Notes: generated from the letters alone by a model not told the origin. 64,000 bases of DNA from Achromobacter sp. B7 (GCF_003600685.1 NZ_CP032084.1:5084001-5148000); one strand, 5' to 3'; positions 43,891 through 52,955 are shown, numbered from the stretch's first letter. Program-made: numbers and translations.

Positions 43891-45330
43891 TTAAAGCGGC
43901 CACTTCGGCAGCCGGATGTTGCGATACGTCAGCGTCTTCCAATCCGGCGTCGCCACGCCCTTGCCACCCACATAGATGATGTGGCGCGCGACCTTTGAAA
44001 ACGAGGCGTGGAAATGCTGCGCGGACTTGACCACCACGATCTTGCAGGCCGATAGGTCACAGCCCAGCTGGGTGAACAGGTCCATGTTGATGGCCTGGTT
44101 ACGCACGGAAGTCAGCACGATCTGTACGCCCTGGGCCTGCACCAATACGCAGTCGCCCATCGGCGCCGGTGCGCCGGACAGGCCGGTCATCACCAGGTCC
44201 GCCTTCACGGCAAGCACGGTGCAACGCAGGTCGATCGGGTCGCCTGACAAGGGGCCGACCTTGCCGCCGATACGCAGGTCAAGTTCGGCGCCCACGCCCG
44301 CATCGAAGGCGATGCGCGCCGCCACCGGGTCCCACATCGGGCCCAGCGCCACATTGCTTACGCCGCGCTCAAGCACGCGTTGCAGTACGAAGGTGGCGTC
44401 ACCGGGCGCGCCGCTGCCGGGGTTGTCGGGGCGGTCGGCCAACACCACCGGGCCGCCGTCGAACGCCAAGGCTTCGTCCAGCGCTTCGTCCACGCTGCGG
44501 TACGGCACCATCAGTTGTTCGCGCATGCCGATCAGTTCATCGGCAAGCGCGCGTGCAAGCGTCTGCGCGGCGGCGGCGTCGCCATCGGCATAGACCAGCA
44601 CCTTGGTGCCCATCTCGGGCACGTCGCCCGTGGCGAAGCCCTGCGCGGCCGATATCGACAGAATGCCGTCGCGCCCTTCCAGCGCCTTGATACGGCTGAC
44701 AAAGCCGCGCGCCGGTTCACGCGTGGTGTGCATGGGCACGATCATGTGGCAATCGACCAGCGCCGCCACGGGACGCGTGCGGCCCGCGTGCGCGTCCAGG
44801 CACAGGGCCAGCAGGTCTTCGGCGCGTTCGCGGATATCGGTGTGCGGGTATTCCTTGAACAGCACCAGTACCGTGGCCTGTTCCACCATCAGCGGCGTCA
44901 GGTGCGCGTGCGGGTCCAGCTCGGCGCCCACCGTTACGTCGGGGCCGACCAGTTCACGCACACGGCGCAGGATGTCGCCTTCGCAATCGTCATAGCCATC
45001 GGCCACCATCGCGCCGTGCAAGCCCAGCAGCACCATGTCCACCGGCATCGCGGCGCGCAGGTCGGCCAGGATCTGGTCGCGCAAGGTTTCGTAGGCGGCG
45101 CGCGTGGTGATGCCGCCGGGCTGCGCGGAAGCCACCAGGCCGTCCACCAGCGTCCAGCCTGCGTCGCGGCCTTGCAGGCGCGCCACGAAGAGCGGCGCAC
45201 CGGCGAAGGTGACGGAATCGGGATGCGTGCCGGCCGGGTAGTAGTCGCGTTCCTGAAAGGCCGCAAGGCTGGTGGGCATGGGTGCGAAGGTATTGGTCTC
45301 GGTGCCCAGACCGGCGCAGAAGACCTTCAT
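43891..45330 (-). CDS. M81-family (MlrC-like) metallopeptidase, copy A
   Basis: A 479-residue enzyme of the family that includes MlrC, which cleaves linearised microcystin. The N-terminal half holds GLHGAMVADGYDDCEGDI and GAELDPHAHLTPLM, with likely zinc-binding Asp and His residues. The C-terminal MlrC domain begins near PVVLADRPDNPGSG. There is no signal peptide, so it acts in the cytoplasm. It heads the seven-gene importer operon. A paralogue lies divergently at 47014; parts of the two genes are nearly identical in DNA. The natural substrate is unknown and probably a peptide with unusual or D-residues. Confidence 0.9.
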   Translation of the reverse strand: MKVFCAGLGTETNTFAPMPTSLAAFQERDYYPAGTHPDSVTFAGAPLFVARLQGRDAGWTLVDGLVASAQPGGITTRAAYETLRDQILADLRAAMPVDMVLLGLHGAMVADGYDDCEGDILRRVRELVGPDVTVGAELDPHAHLTPLMVEQATVLVLFKEYPHTDIRERAEDLLALCLDAHAGRTRPVAALVDCHMIVPMHTTREPARGFVSRIKALEGRDGILSISAAQGFATGDVPEMGTKVLVYADGDAAAAQTLARALADELIGMREQLMVPYRSVDEALDEALAFDGGPVVLADRPDNPGSGAPGDATFVLQRVLERGVSNVALGPMWDPVAARIAFDAGVGAELDLRIGGKVGPLSGDPIDLRCTVLAVKADLVMTGLSGAPAPMGDCVLVQAQGVQIVLTSVRNQAINMDLFTQLGCDLSACKIVVVKSAQHFHASFSKVARHIIYVGGKGVATPDWKTLTYRNIRLPKWPL

Positions 45331-45736
45331 GGCTGCGCTCCGGGACAGGCTGGCGCAAGCGCCACGACTGCCGTGGCGTTCCGGTAAGACGTCATCATTT
45401 CCCCTTGTATAGGCCGGCTATGTCGTCAGCGCCTGCGTGTTCGGCATGGCGTTGCGTTCCGTAAGCGGATCATCGGCGGCACACCGGCGCGGCACAAATA
45501 GCTAACGTGGGCCTATGGATAACCCAAGGTTATGGTGTGGGCGCTTTTGCCCTGAAAACGCAGGGAAAACGCAGAAAAAGCGAGGTTGATGCGCACCACC
45601 GCTAGGGAAAACGATAGGGCGGCAACGCCGCGCCCGCACACATATCGCAAGGTTATGGATGGGACGCGATTTGGAATTTGCCCCACCCCGGTGCGCGGAT
45701 CAGAATCGTGCCCTACCTGAACCTACGAGGCGAGTC
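45331..45736. promoter_or_regulatory. Divergent control region with ATAACC-CAA-GGTTAT palindrome
   Basis: This 406-bp region separates the M81/Dpp operon (leftward) from the DadA/M81 pair (rightward) and holds no gene. A perfect 15-bp palindrome ATAACCCAAGGTTAT lies at 45519-45533, shaped like a LysR-type T-N11-A box. The element CAAGGTTATGG recurs at 45525-45535 and 45648-45658. Between them is a stretch with repeated GAAAACGCAG (about 45555-45576). No LysR gene is adjacent, so the binder may be encoded elsewhere. Confidence 0.6.
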
Positions 45737-46984
45737 ATGCGGGTATGCGTAATTGGGGCGGGCGTGGTCGGCGTTACGACGGCGCACCTGTTGGCGCGGG
45801 CGGGACACGCGGTGGTTTTGGTGGACGAACGGGCAGAGCCCGCGCTGGGCAGCAGCTTCGCCAACGGCGGGCAGCTCAGCTATAGCTATGTGGCGCCGTT
45901 GGCGGGACCGGGCGCGTTGGCCGACATGCCGGGCTGGCTGTTCCGACGCGATTCGCCGCTGCGCCTGCGCTACCGCTTCGACGTTTCGCAATGGTTGTGG
46001 CTGGCGGGATTTTTGCGCGCGTGCCGCGCCTCGGTGTCGCGCGCGTCCACCGCCCAATTGCTGTCCCTGTCCTACCTCAGCCGCGACACGCTGCACGCGA
46101 TGCTGGCGGAGGCGCCCATGGATTTCGGCCTGTCAAAAACCGGAAAGCTGATTGTGTACCGCGATGCCGGGCAACTGGACAAGGCCGCGTCGCTGGTGCG
46201 TTACCAGGCGACTCACGGCACCGACCAGCGCGTGCTGTCACGCGACGAAACGCTGGCGGCGGAACCGGCGCTGGCCGGCATGGGCGCGCGCATCGCCGGC
46301 GCCGTCTACACGCCCAGCGAAGAAACCGCCGACTGCCATCGCTTTACCGACACCCTGTTTCAGCGGCTGCGGCGCCACGCCAACGTCAGCGTCCACATGA
46401 ACACGCGCGTGCAACGGCTGCGGCGCGAAGGCGGCCGCATCGTCGCGGCGCAGACGGATGCCGGCGACCTGCAAGCGGATGCGTTCGTGGTGGCCTCGGG
46501 CATCGGCAGCCGACCGCTGCTGGCGGCATTGGGCCAACGCGTGCCCTTGTATCCCTTGAAGGGCTATAGCCTGAGCGTGCCGATTACGGCGGACACCGCC
46601 GATGTTCCCGCCATCAGCGTGACCGATTACGAACGGCGCATCGTCTACGCGCGCCTGGGCAATGTGCTGCGCATTGCGGCCATGGTCGACATCGGCGCCA
46701 AGCATGGCGAGGTTGACGCGTCGCGGATGGCGACGTTGCGGCATCAGGTCAAGGAAGCCTTTCCGCGCCTGGACCTGTCGCGCGCGCAGGCCTGGGCGGG
46801 CGTGCGGCCGGCCACGCCGACCAGCAAGCCGCTGATCGGCAAAAGCCGCGCGGCCGGCAACCTGTGGCTGAACATCGGCCAGGGCGCTTTAGGGTTCACG
46901 CTTGCCTGTGGCAGCGCCGCCTTGCTGACCGCGCAAATGAACGGCGAACCCGTGCCGATCAACGCCGCGCCCTTTCAACCGTAG
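45737..46984 (+). CDS. D-amino-acid dehydrogenase-like FAD oxidoreductase (DadA family)
   Basis: A 415-residue DAO-superfamily flavoprotein. The N-terminal motif VIGAGVVGVTTAHLLARAGH (residues 5-24) binds FAD, followed by LVDERAEPALGSSFANGGQL, the DadA-type hallmark. Later PLKGYSLSVPI and the C-terminal GQGALGFTLACGSAALL match DadA. It oxidises D-amino acids to 2-oxo acids and ammonia, feeding electrons to the respiratory chain. GAGG lies about 7 bp before the ATG at 45737. It is followed after 29 bp by M81 copy B, which suggests that peptide cleavage releases D-amino acids for this enzyme (inference). Confidence 0.9.
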   Translation: MRVCVIGAGVVGVTTAHLLARAGHAVVLVDERAEPALGSSFANGGQLSYSYVAPLAGPGALADMPGWLFRRDSPLRLRYRFDVSQWLWLAGFLRACRASVSRASTAQLLSLSYLSRDTLHAMLAEAPMDFGLSKTGKLIVYRDAGQLDKAASLVRYQATHGTDQRVLSRDETLAAEPALAGMGARIAGAVYTPSEETADCHRFTDTLFQRLRRHANVSVHMNTRVQRLRREGGRIVAAQTDAGDLQADAFVVASGIGSRPLLAALGQRVPLYPLKGYSLSVPITADTADVPAISVTDYERRIVYARLGNVLRIAAMVDIGAKHGEVDASRMATLRHQVKEAFPRLDLSRAQAWAGVRPATPTSKPLIGKSRAAGNLWLNIGQGALGFTLACGSAALLTAQMNGEPVPINAAPFQP

Positions 46985-47013
46985 GCGCCGCGCGCGCCCC
47001 CAGGAGCCGTCCC

Positions 47014-48456
47014 ATGCGTATCTTCACCGGCGCTCTCGCCACCGAGACCAACACGTTTTCCCCTTTGCCCACCGGCCTGGCCGCGTTCACGTCGCGCGAG
47101 TATCTGCGCGCGGGCACCCACCCCGATCACATGACGTTTTACGGCGGGCCGCTGTGGGTTGCGCGACAGCGCGCCGCGCAACAGGGCTGGACGGTGATCG
47201 AGGGCCTGGTGGCCTCGGCGCAACCGGGCGGCACCACCACGCGAGCCGCCTACGAGACATTGCGCGACGAACTGCTGGCTGACCTGCGCGCGGCCTTGCC
47301 GGTGGACATGGTGCTGCTGGGCCTGCACGGCGCGATGGTGGCCGACGGCTATGACGATTGCGAAGGCGACATCCTGCGCCGTGTGCGGGAGCTGGTCGGC
47401 CCCGACGTAACGGTGGGCGCCGAGCTGGACCCGCACGCGCACCTGACGCCGTTGATGGTGGAGCAGGCGACGGTGCTGGTGCTGTTCAAGGAATACCCAC
47501 ACGTTGACGTCTACGAGCGCGCCTGTGAACTGGTGGACCTGTGCCACGCGGCCCACCAGCGGCGGCAGCATCCCGTTGCCGCGCTGGTCGATTGCGACAT
47601 GGTCGTGCCGATGCACACCACGCGCGAACCGGCGCGCGGCTTTGTCAGCCGCATCAAGGCGCTGGAAGGGCGCGACGGCATTCTGTCGGTGTCGGTCGCG
47701 CAAGGCTTCGCCACGGGCGACGTGCCCGAGATGGGCACCAAGGTCCTGGTCTATGCCGATGGCGACGCCGCCGCCGCGAAGACGCTGGCGCGCACGCTTG
47801 CCGATGAACTGATCGGCATGCGCGAACAACTGATGGTGCCGTACCGCGGCGTGGACGAAGCGCTGGACGAAGCCTTGGCGTTTGGCGAGGGTCCCGTTGT
47901 GCTGGCCGACCGGTCCGACAACCCGGGCAGCGGCGCGGCCGGAGACTCCACCTATCTGCTGGCGCGCATGCGGGAACGCGGCATCCGCAACGCGGCGCTG
48001 GGCCCGATGTGGGACCCGGTGGCCGCCCGCATCGCCTTCGATGCGGGCGTGGGCGCCGAACTTGACCTGCGCATCGGCGGCAAGGTCGGCCCGCTGTCGG
48101 GCGCGCCCGTGGACGCGCGTTGCCGCGTTGTGGCAACCCACGCCGATATGTTCATGACGGGCAATTCCGGCACGCGCATCGCGCTGGGCGACTGCGCGCT
48201 GGTCGATGCCGGCGGCATCCTGATTGCATTGGTGTCACTGCGCACACAGGCCTATCACACAGACCTGTTCACGCAGTTGGGGTGCGACCTGACGGCGCAA
48301 CGGCTGATCGTGGTGAAGTCGGCCCATCACTTCCATGCGCAGTACGCGCCCTTGGCGCGCGCCGTGGTGTACGTGGCCGCCCCCGGCTCGGCCAGCCCCG
48401 ACTGGCGCAGCCTGCCGTACCGCAAGATACGGCTGCCCAAATGGCCGATCGGGTGA
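47014..48456 (+). CDS. M81-family (MlrC-like) metallopeptidase, copy B
   Basis: A 480-residue paralogue of copy A, sharing its length and domain order. The block around GLHGAMVADGYDDCEGDI and GAELDPHAHLTPLM is identical in protein and about 95% identical in DNA by eye, while the first 75 residues and parts of the C-terminus differ much more. CAGGAG lies 6 bp before the ATG at 47014, 29 bp after the DadA-like gene. Having two copies beside one transporter suggests two related substrates or a recent duplication. It converges with an IclR gene. Confidence 0.9.
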   Translation: MRIFTGALATETNTFSPLPTGLAAFTSREYLRAGTHPDHMTFYGGPLWVARQRAAQQGWTVIEGLVASAQPGGTTTRAAYETLRDELLADLRAALPVDMVLLGLHGAMVADGYDDCEGDILRRVRELVGPDVTVGAELDPHAHLTPLMVEQATVLVLFKEYPHVDVYERACELVDLCHAAHQRRQHPVAALVDCDMVVPMHTTREPARGFVSRIKALEGRDGILSVSVAQGFATGDVPEMGTKVLVYADGDAAAAKTLARTLADELIGMREQLMVPYRGVDEALDEALAFGEGPVVLADRSDNPGSGAAGDSTYLLARMRERGIRNAALGPMWDPVAARIAFDAGVGAELDLRIGGKVGPLSGAPVDARCRVVATHADMFMTGNSGTRIALGDCALVDAGGILIALVSLRTQAYHTDLFTQLGCDLTAQRLIVVKSAHHFHAQYAPLARAVVYVAAPGSASPDWRSLPYRKIRLPKWPIG

Positions 48457-48505
48457 TGCTCGCCCCGCGGATGTTTGCCGCCTCAGAGATGCCCTGGCCC
48501 GTGCC

Positions 48506-49279
48506 CTAACCCGCGCCGCCTTGCCGCGCGCCCATCATTGACCGCGACAGCCGGCTGGCCGTTGAAAGAATGGCTTCTTTATGGCCCAGCAGCACCGCTT
48601 CGTTCAAGCGTGAGATCGGGCCAGAGATGCAGATCGCGCCCAGCAAGGTCCAGTTGATGCCGTAGACCGGCGCCGAAATGCTGGAGACTTCGGCGTCGCG
48701 CTCGCCCAGCGAAATCATGTAGCCGGCACGTCGTACGGCCTCGTACTCGTCGCCCGCCTCGCCTGAAAACGCCAGCAGCACGCGGCCCGGGCTGCCCAGG
48801 TTCAAGGGCAGCGCCGCGCCCACCCGCACGTGGTGGCGGATGGACTTCGGGCCTTCGACGCGCGCCATGCAAATCCGCTGATTGCCTTCGCGCACATAGA
48901 ACGTTGCGCTTTCCCCTGTGGCGCCGGACAGCTCGCGCAGCACGGGCTGCACCAATTCCTGCACGTTGAACGTGGCCTGGTAGCACGCGCCCAGCCAACC
49001 GGCCGCGCGCGCCAGGCGCCACGTGCCGTCCGGCCGCTGGGCCAGGTAGTCGTCCATGGCCAGGGTGCGCGCCAGGCGCAGCACGGTGGACCGATGGCAG
49101 CCCGTGCGGCGGCTGAGTTCAGCCAGCGTCAGGTGGGCGTCGTCCACACCGAAGGCCTCCAGGATGCGCATGGCGCGCCGGACGGCGACCACGCCGTCTT
49201 CGGCGCCGTCGGCGTCATTTTCTATTCCCGCGCTGCCGCCGCCTTCGCGGTCTTTGCCGTCATTGCCGTTGTCGTTCAC
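48506..49279 (-). CDS. IclR-family transcriptional regulator
   Basis: A 257-residue regulator. After an acidic, low-complexity N-terminus (about 1-30) comes a winged HTH with LTLAELSRRTGCHRSTVLRL, then the IclR effector domain (about 110-250) with GSPGRVLLAFSG and a cysteine in GAICISGP. The start is GTG 49279 with a G-rich stretch upstream. It is divergent from a Bug/RraA-like/hydroxyacid dehydrogenase operon; a perfect 18-bp palindrome at 49313-49330 between them is its probable operator. It converges with M81 copy B, so it might also see products of that pathway. Confidence 0.94.
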   Translation of the reverse strand: MNDNGNDGKDREGGGSAGIENDADGAEDGVVAVRRAMRILEAFGVDDAHLTLAELSRRTGCHRSTVLRLARTLAMDDYLAQRPDGTWRLARAAGWLGACYQATFNVQELVQPVLRELSGATGESATFYVREGNQRICMARVEGPKSIRHHVRVGAALPLNLGSPGRVLLAFSGEAGDEYEAVRRAGYMISLGERDAEVSSISAPVYGINWTLLGAICISGPISRLNEAVLLGHKEAILSTASRLSRSMMGARQGGAG

Positions 49280-49312
49280 GATTCGCCCCCAAGTCTTTTA
49301 AATCGACCGCTA

Positions 49313-49330
49313 TACGAAACGTGTTTCGTA
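49313..49330. promoter_or_regulatory. Probable IclR-type operator
   Basis: TACGAAACGTGTTTCGTA, 8-bp perfect arms around GT, at 49313-49330 in the 125-bp divergent region. IclR-family proteins bind short palindromes of this length. Its position 34 bp from the regulator start and 75 bp from the Bug gene start fits control of both directions. Confidence 0.75.
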
Positions 49331-49404
49331 CTGCGAACCTGGATTGTATTAGGCGGAACACGCTCGCACAATGCGCGGATCAAAACAACGACTGGAGACA
49401 AACC

Positions 49405-50373
49405 ATGAAAGTGATTGCGCGCGTGTTGTCGGGCTTGGCCCTCGTTTGCGTGGCGGGCATCAGCGCCGCCCAGGGCTACCCCGACAAACCCATCCGCCTG
49501 ATCGTGCCCTTCCCTCCGGGCGGCGGCACCGACGTGCTGGCCCGCGAAGCGGCGCTGAAGGTGGCAAAGAACACCGGCTGGAACATCGTCACGGAAAACC
49601 GCCCGGGGTCCGGCGGCAATATCGGCGTGGACGCCGTGGCGAAGTCGGCGGCGGACGGCTATTCGCTGGTGCTGGGGCAGACCAGCAACCTGGCCATCAA
49701 CCCCACGCTGTACGCCAAGCTGCCCTACGACCCGGAAACCGACCTGTCCGCCATCGGCCTGATCGCCGACGCGCCCCTCGTGCTGGTAGTGCCGGCCAAT
49801 TCGCCGTTGAAATCGTTCAAGGACATGATCGCCGCGGCCCGCGCCAAACCCGAGGCGCTGAACTACGCCAGCTCGGGCAACGGCACCGTGGCCCACCTGG
49901 CCGCCGTGCAGTTGCAGAACGCCGCCGACATCAAGCTGACGCACGTGCCGTACAAGGGCGCCGCCCAGGCGTCCAACGACCTGATCGGCGGTCAGATCGA
50001 CATGTACCTGTCGTCGGTGCCCACGCTGATCGGCCACGTGCGCAACGGCAAGATGCGCGCGCTGGCGGTGACCTCGGCGCAACGCGTGCCCGACATGCCC
50101 GACGTGCCGACCATTGCCGAAAGCGGCTACCCCGGCTTCGAGGCCGTGACGTGGTTCGGCCTGGCCGCGCCGGCCGGCGTGCCGCAGGACATCGTGCAGC
50201 GTCTGAACGCGGAATTCAACAAGGCGCTGCAAGCGCAGGACCTCAGTACGAAGTACCAGGAACAAGGCGCGCGCGTGCTGACCAGCACGCCTGAACAATT
50301 CGCCAAGCTGATCCATGACGACCGCATCCGCTGGGGAAAGATCGTGAAGGACTCGGGCGCCCGCGTCGAATGA
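49405..50373 (+). CDS. Bug-family periplasmic substrate-binding protein (second)
   Basis: A 322-residue secreted binding protein. The signal peptide ends at ISAAQG (about residue 22), followed by YPDKPIRLIVPFPPGGGTDV. VTENRPGSGGNIG, LTHVPYKGAAQASNDL and the C-terminal TWFGLAAPAGVPQDIV are family hallmarks. Bug proteins bind small carboxylates and amides. TGGAG lies 7 bp before the ATG. It heads an IclR-controlled operon with an RraA-like aldolase and a 2-hydroxyacid dehydrogenase, and should deliver their substrate or its precursor. No TctAB genes accompany it. Confidence 0.94.
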   Translation: MKVIARVLSGLALVCVAGISAAQGYPDKPIRLIVPFPPGGGTDVLAREAALKVAKNTGWNIVTENRPGSGGNIGVDAVAKSAADGYSLVLGQTSNLAINPTLYAKLPYDPETDLSAIGLIADAPLVLVVPANSPLKSFKDMIAAARAKPEALNYASSGNGTVAHLAAVQLQNAADIKLTHVPYKGAAQASNDLIGGQIDMYLSSVPTLIGHVRNGKMRALAVTSAQRVPDMPDVPTIAESGYPGFEAVTWFGLAAPAGVPQDIVQRLNAEFNKALQAQDLSTKYQEQGARVLTSTPEQFAKLIHDDRIRWGKIVKDSGARVE

Positions 50374-50446
50374 GACCCAGGCCGCGCAGGCACCGCCCGG
50401 CCAAAAAAACCGAACCCCACATCGTCTTCTTCAGACAGGAATTTCC

Positions 50447-51130
50447 ATGGCAAACCCCGACATCATCAAAGACTTTCCCCGCATCCCGGCCGACATCGTG
50501 CGCCGCGCCGCGTCGTTGCAGCCGGCCATCCTGGCCGATGTGGCGGGCCGGCGCGGCGCGCTCAGTGGCCGCATCCGGCCGCTGGACCCCGGCATGAAGC
50601 TGGCGGGCACCGCCTTCACCGTTGAGGTGCGGCCCGGCGACAACCTGATGATTCACGCGGCCATCTCGCTGGCCAAATTCGGCGACGTGCTGGTGATCGA
50701 CGGCAAGGGCGACCTGAGCGCCGCGCTGATGGGCACCATCATGATGACCGCCTGCCGCCAGCTAGGCATCGCCGGCGTGGTCATCGACGGCGCGGCGCGC
50801 GACACCACCGAAATCATCGACATGGGGTACCCGGTATTCGCGGCCGGCGCCAACCCCAACGGCCCGACCAAGAACGTGCCCGGCCGCATCGGCCACCCCG
50901 TATCGGTGGGCGGCGTGACGGTCCACCCCGGCGACTTCATCATTGGCGATGCCGACGGCGTGGTCGTCGTCGAGCGCGAAAAAATCGAAGGCTTGCTGCC
51001 CGCGGCGGAAAAGAAAGTGCGCGACGAAGCCGCCCGCATCGCCGCCATTCAGGCCGGCGACACCGCAGCCACCTGGCTGACGGCCGCGCTGCGCAGCGCC
51101 GGCGTGCTGAAGGAAGGAGAGGCGCTGTGA
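50447..51130 (+). CDS. RraA-like 4-hydroxy-2-oxo-acid aldolase/decarboxylase
   Basis: A 227-residue protein of the RraA/HMG-aldolase fold. VIDGAARDTTEIIDMGYPVF carries the expected Arg-Asp pair, and DNLMIHAAISLAKFGDVLVI matches class II pyruvate aldolases such as 4-hydroxy-4-methyl-2-oxoglutarate aldolase, which also decarboxylate oxaloacetate. These need a divalent metal. AGGAA lies about 7 bp before the ATG at 50447. The stop overlaps the dehydrogenase GTG (GTGA). The enzymatic rather than RNase-E-regulator role is preferred because of the catabolic operon. Confidence 0.88.
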   Translation: MANPDIIKDFPRIPADIVRRAASLQPAILADVAGRRGALSGRIRPLDPGMKLAGTAFTVEVRPGDNLMIHAAISLAKFGDVLVIDGKGDLSAALMGTIMMTACRQLGIAGVVIDGAARDTTEIIDMGYPVFAAGANPNGPTKNVPGRIGHPVSVGGVTVHPGDFIIGDADGVVVVEREKIEGLLPAAEKKVRDEAARIAAIQAGDTAATWLTAALRSAGVLKEGEAL

Positions 51131-52074
51131 CCATGCCTGCTGCGCCTAAACCGGCGTTGGTCGTTACCGCCGCCGACCTGGCCACCGAAGCCCTGGCGCT
51201 GCTGGACGGCTTCAACATCGTCTACGCGGGCAAGGCGCCGTCGGAAGACGACATCGTGGCGCTGTGCCGCCAGCACGATCCGGTGGCCATCATCGTGCGC
51301 TACAGCAAGGTGGGCGCCGCCGCGATGGACGCCGCGCCGTCTTTGCGCGTGATCTCCAAGCACGGCAGCGGCACCGACACCATCGACAAGGCTGCCGCCG
51401 CGCAACGCGGCATCGAGGTCGTGGCGGCGGCGGGCGCGAACGCGGCGGCCGTGGCCGAGCACGCGCTGGCGCTGCTGCTTGCCGCCGCCAAATCGGTGGT
51501 GCCGCTGGATGCGCGCATGCGGGCGGGCCATTGGGACAAGGCCACGCACAAAAGCGTGGAGCTGGACGGCAAGACGGTCGGCGTGGTTGGGCTGGGCGCC
51601 ATCGGCCGGCGCTTTGCGGCGATGGCGCACGGCATGAACATGCGTGTCATTGGCCACGATCCCTATGCGCAAGATCTGCCGCCTTATATCCAGAGCGTGG
51701 CGTTGCCCCGCATCTGGCAGGAGTGCGATGCCGTGTCGTTGCACTGCCCGCTGACGGACGACAACCATCATCTGGTCAACGCCGACACGCTGGCGCAGTG
51801 CCGGCCGGGCGTGATCCTGGTGAACACCGCGCGGGGCGGCCTGGTGGACGAAGCGGCGCTGCTGGCCGCCGTGCGTAGTGGCCAGGTGATGGCCGCGGGC
51901 CTGGACAGCTTCGCCGTCGAACCCATGACGGCGGGACACCCGTTTCAACAGGAGCCCCGCATCCTGCTCAGCCCGCACATCGGCGGCGTGACCCGCGCGG
52001 CCTACGTGAACATGGGCGTGGCGGCGGCGCGCAACGTGCTGGCGGGTTTGGCCCGCAGCGCGGCGGCGGTTTAA
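51127..52074 (+). CDS. D-isomer-specific 2-hydroxyacid dehydrogenase
   Basis: A 315-residue NAD(P)-dependent oxidoreductase. The nucleotide motif is VGVVGLGAIGRRF (151-163). Catalytic residues are Arg236 in NTARGGLVDE, Glu265 in FAVEPM and His284 in SPHIGG. GTG 51127 is chosen, overlapping the aldolase stop by 4 bp with GGAGA about 7 bp upstream; an ATG two codons later is less well placed. It probably interconverts a D-2-hydroxy acid and the 2-oxo acid used by the RraA-like enzyme. It ends the IclR-controlled operon. Confidence 0.93.
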   Translation: MTMPAAPKPALVVTAADLATEALALLDGFNIVYAGKAPSEDDIVALCRQHDPVAIIVRYSKVGAAAMDAAPSLRVISKHGSGTDTIDKAAAAQRGIEVVAAAGANAAAVAEHALALLLAAAKSVVPLDARMRAGHWDKATHKSVELDGKTVGVVGLGAIGRRFAAMAHGMNMRVIGHDPYAQDLPPYIQSVALPRIWQECDAVSLHCPLTDDNHHLVNADTLAQCRPGVILVNTARGGLVDEAALLAAVRSGQVMAAGLDSFAVEPMTAGHPFQQEPRILLSPHIGGVTRAAYVNMGVAAARNVLAGLARSAAAV

Positions 52075-52208
52075 GCCACGGCGCCGTCCCACGGCGGCGT
52101 CTTCAGACCCTCCGGACCGCGTCGTCCCGGGCGGTCTTGACGGCGCCGCACCGCCCGCCCCCAGCTGCGGTATAAACGAACCCCCTTCGTTTCCAAGCAG
52201 GCGCCGCC

Positions 52209-52955
52209 TTGTCGCAAACATTCGGAGCACGTCGATACTTCTTTGCCACGGCCAGCGTCATCCGCCATCAAGGCCGGGCCATGCTGGCCGCCGCGCCGTG
52301 GTCGCTGGCGGCATTTCTGTTGTCGCTGCCATTCGCCATCCTGGCCGCGACGCTGGCCTGGACCGGTAGCGCGCTGTACATGCTGCTGGCGCTGATCAAC
52401 CTGATCGCGTTCGCGCGCGTGACGTTCGCCTGGCATCGTGTCGTGGTGCTGGGCAGCGGCGCCAACCCCGACGCGGCGCGCGGCGGTTCGGCCGAGGCGC
52501 GGCACCTGATGGTATTCGGCGTGCTGGTGCTGATCGTGGCCGTGCTGGCGCGCGCGACGGGCGACCTGCCCTATGTGCTTTACATGCTGATGAACGGGCC
52601 GGACACCAACAAGTTCCTGGCGGCACTGGTGCCGGCCGTGCTGGTGGTGTGGCTGCCGGTGCTGGTTTGCGTGGCGGTGTTGGCCTTGAGCCTGCCGCGC
52701 ACCGCCGTCACGGGCGACGCGAGCTTGCAAGGTATTCGCGCCGCCATGCCTTATCCGCGCTGGCCGCTGGTGTTGGCACTGGCCGTGCTGGTCAGCCTGG
52801 GCGGCTTTGCCCACAGCGGGCTGACGGAATATCTACACTACGCCACGAACGCAGGGCTGTTGTGGACCGCCGGGTATGTCGTGCTGTTCGCGGTGATGAC
52901 GTTTGTGGTGGCGGCGATGGTGGCGGTGGCGTATCGGGATGGCGTGCGGCGCTGA
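52209..52955 (+). CDS. Hypothetical membrane protein with six hydrophobic segments
   Basis: A 248-residue protein with about six membrane segments, no signal peptide, and no recognised catalytic motif. The layout resembles Yip1-like or DUF-type integral membrane proteins. The first codon is taken as TTG 52209, with a weak ribosome-binding site. An internal ATG at 52280 is out of frame, so the true start is uncertain and may be a nearby in-frame non-ATG codon. It stands alone between the hydroxyacid dehydrogenase operon and a LysR gene on the opposite strand. Confidence 0.65.
   Translation: MSQTFGARRYFFATASVIRHQGRAMLAAAPWSLAAFLLSLPFAILAATLAWTGSALYMLLALINLIAFARVTFAWHRVVVLGSGANPDAARGGSAEARHLMVFGVLVLIVAVLARATGDLPYVLYMLMNGPDTNKFLAALVPAVLVVWLPVLVCVAVLALSLPRTAVTGDASLQGIRAAMPYPRWPLVLALAVLVSLGGFAHSGLTEYLHYATNAGLLWTAGYVVLFAVMTFVVAAMVAVAYRDGVRR

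Noticed and set aside
46975..48141. Minus-strand reading opposite M81 copy B
   Set aside because: Mirrors the reading opposite copy A because the genes are paralogous; composition is typical of an antisense frame.
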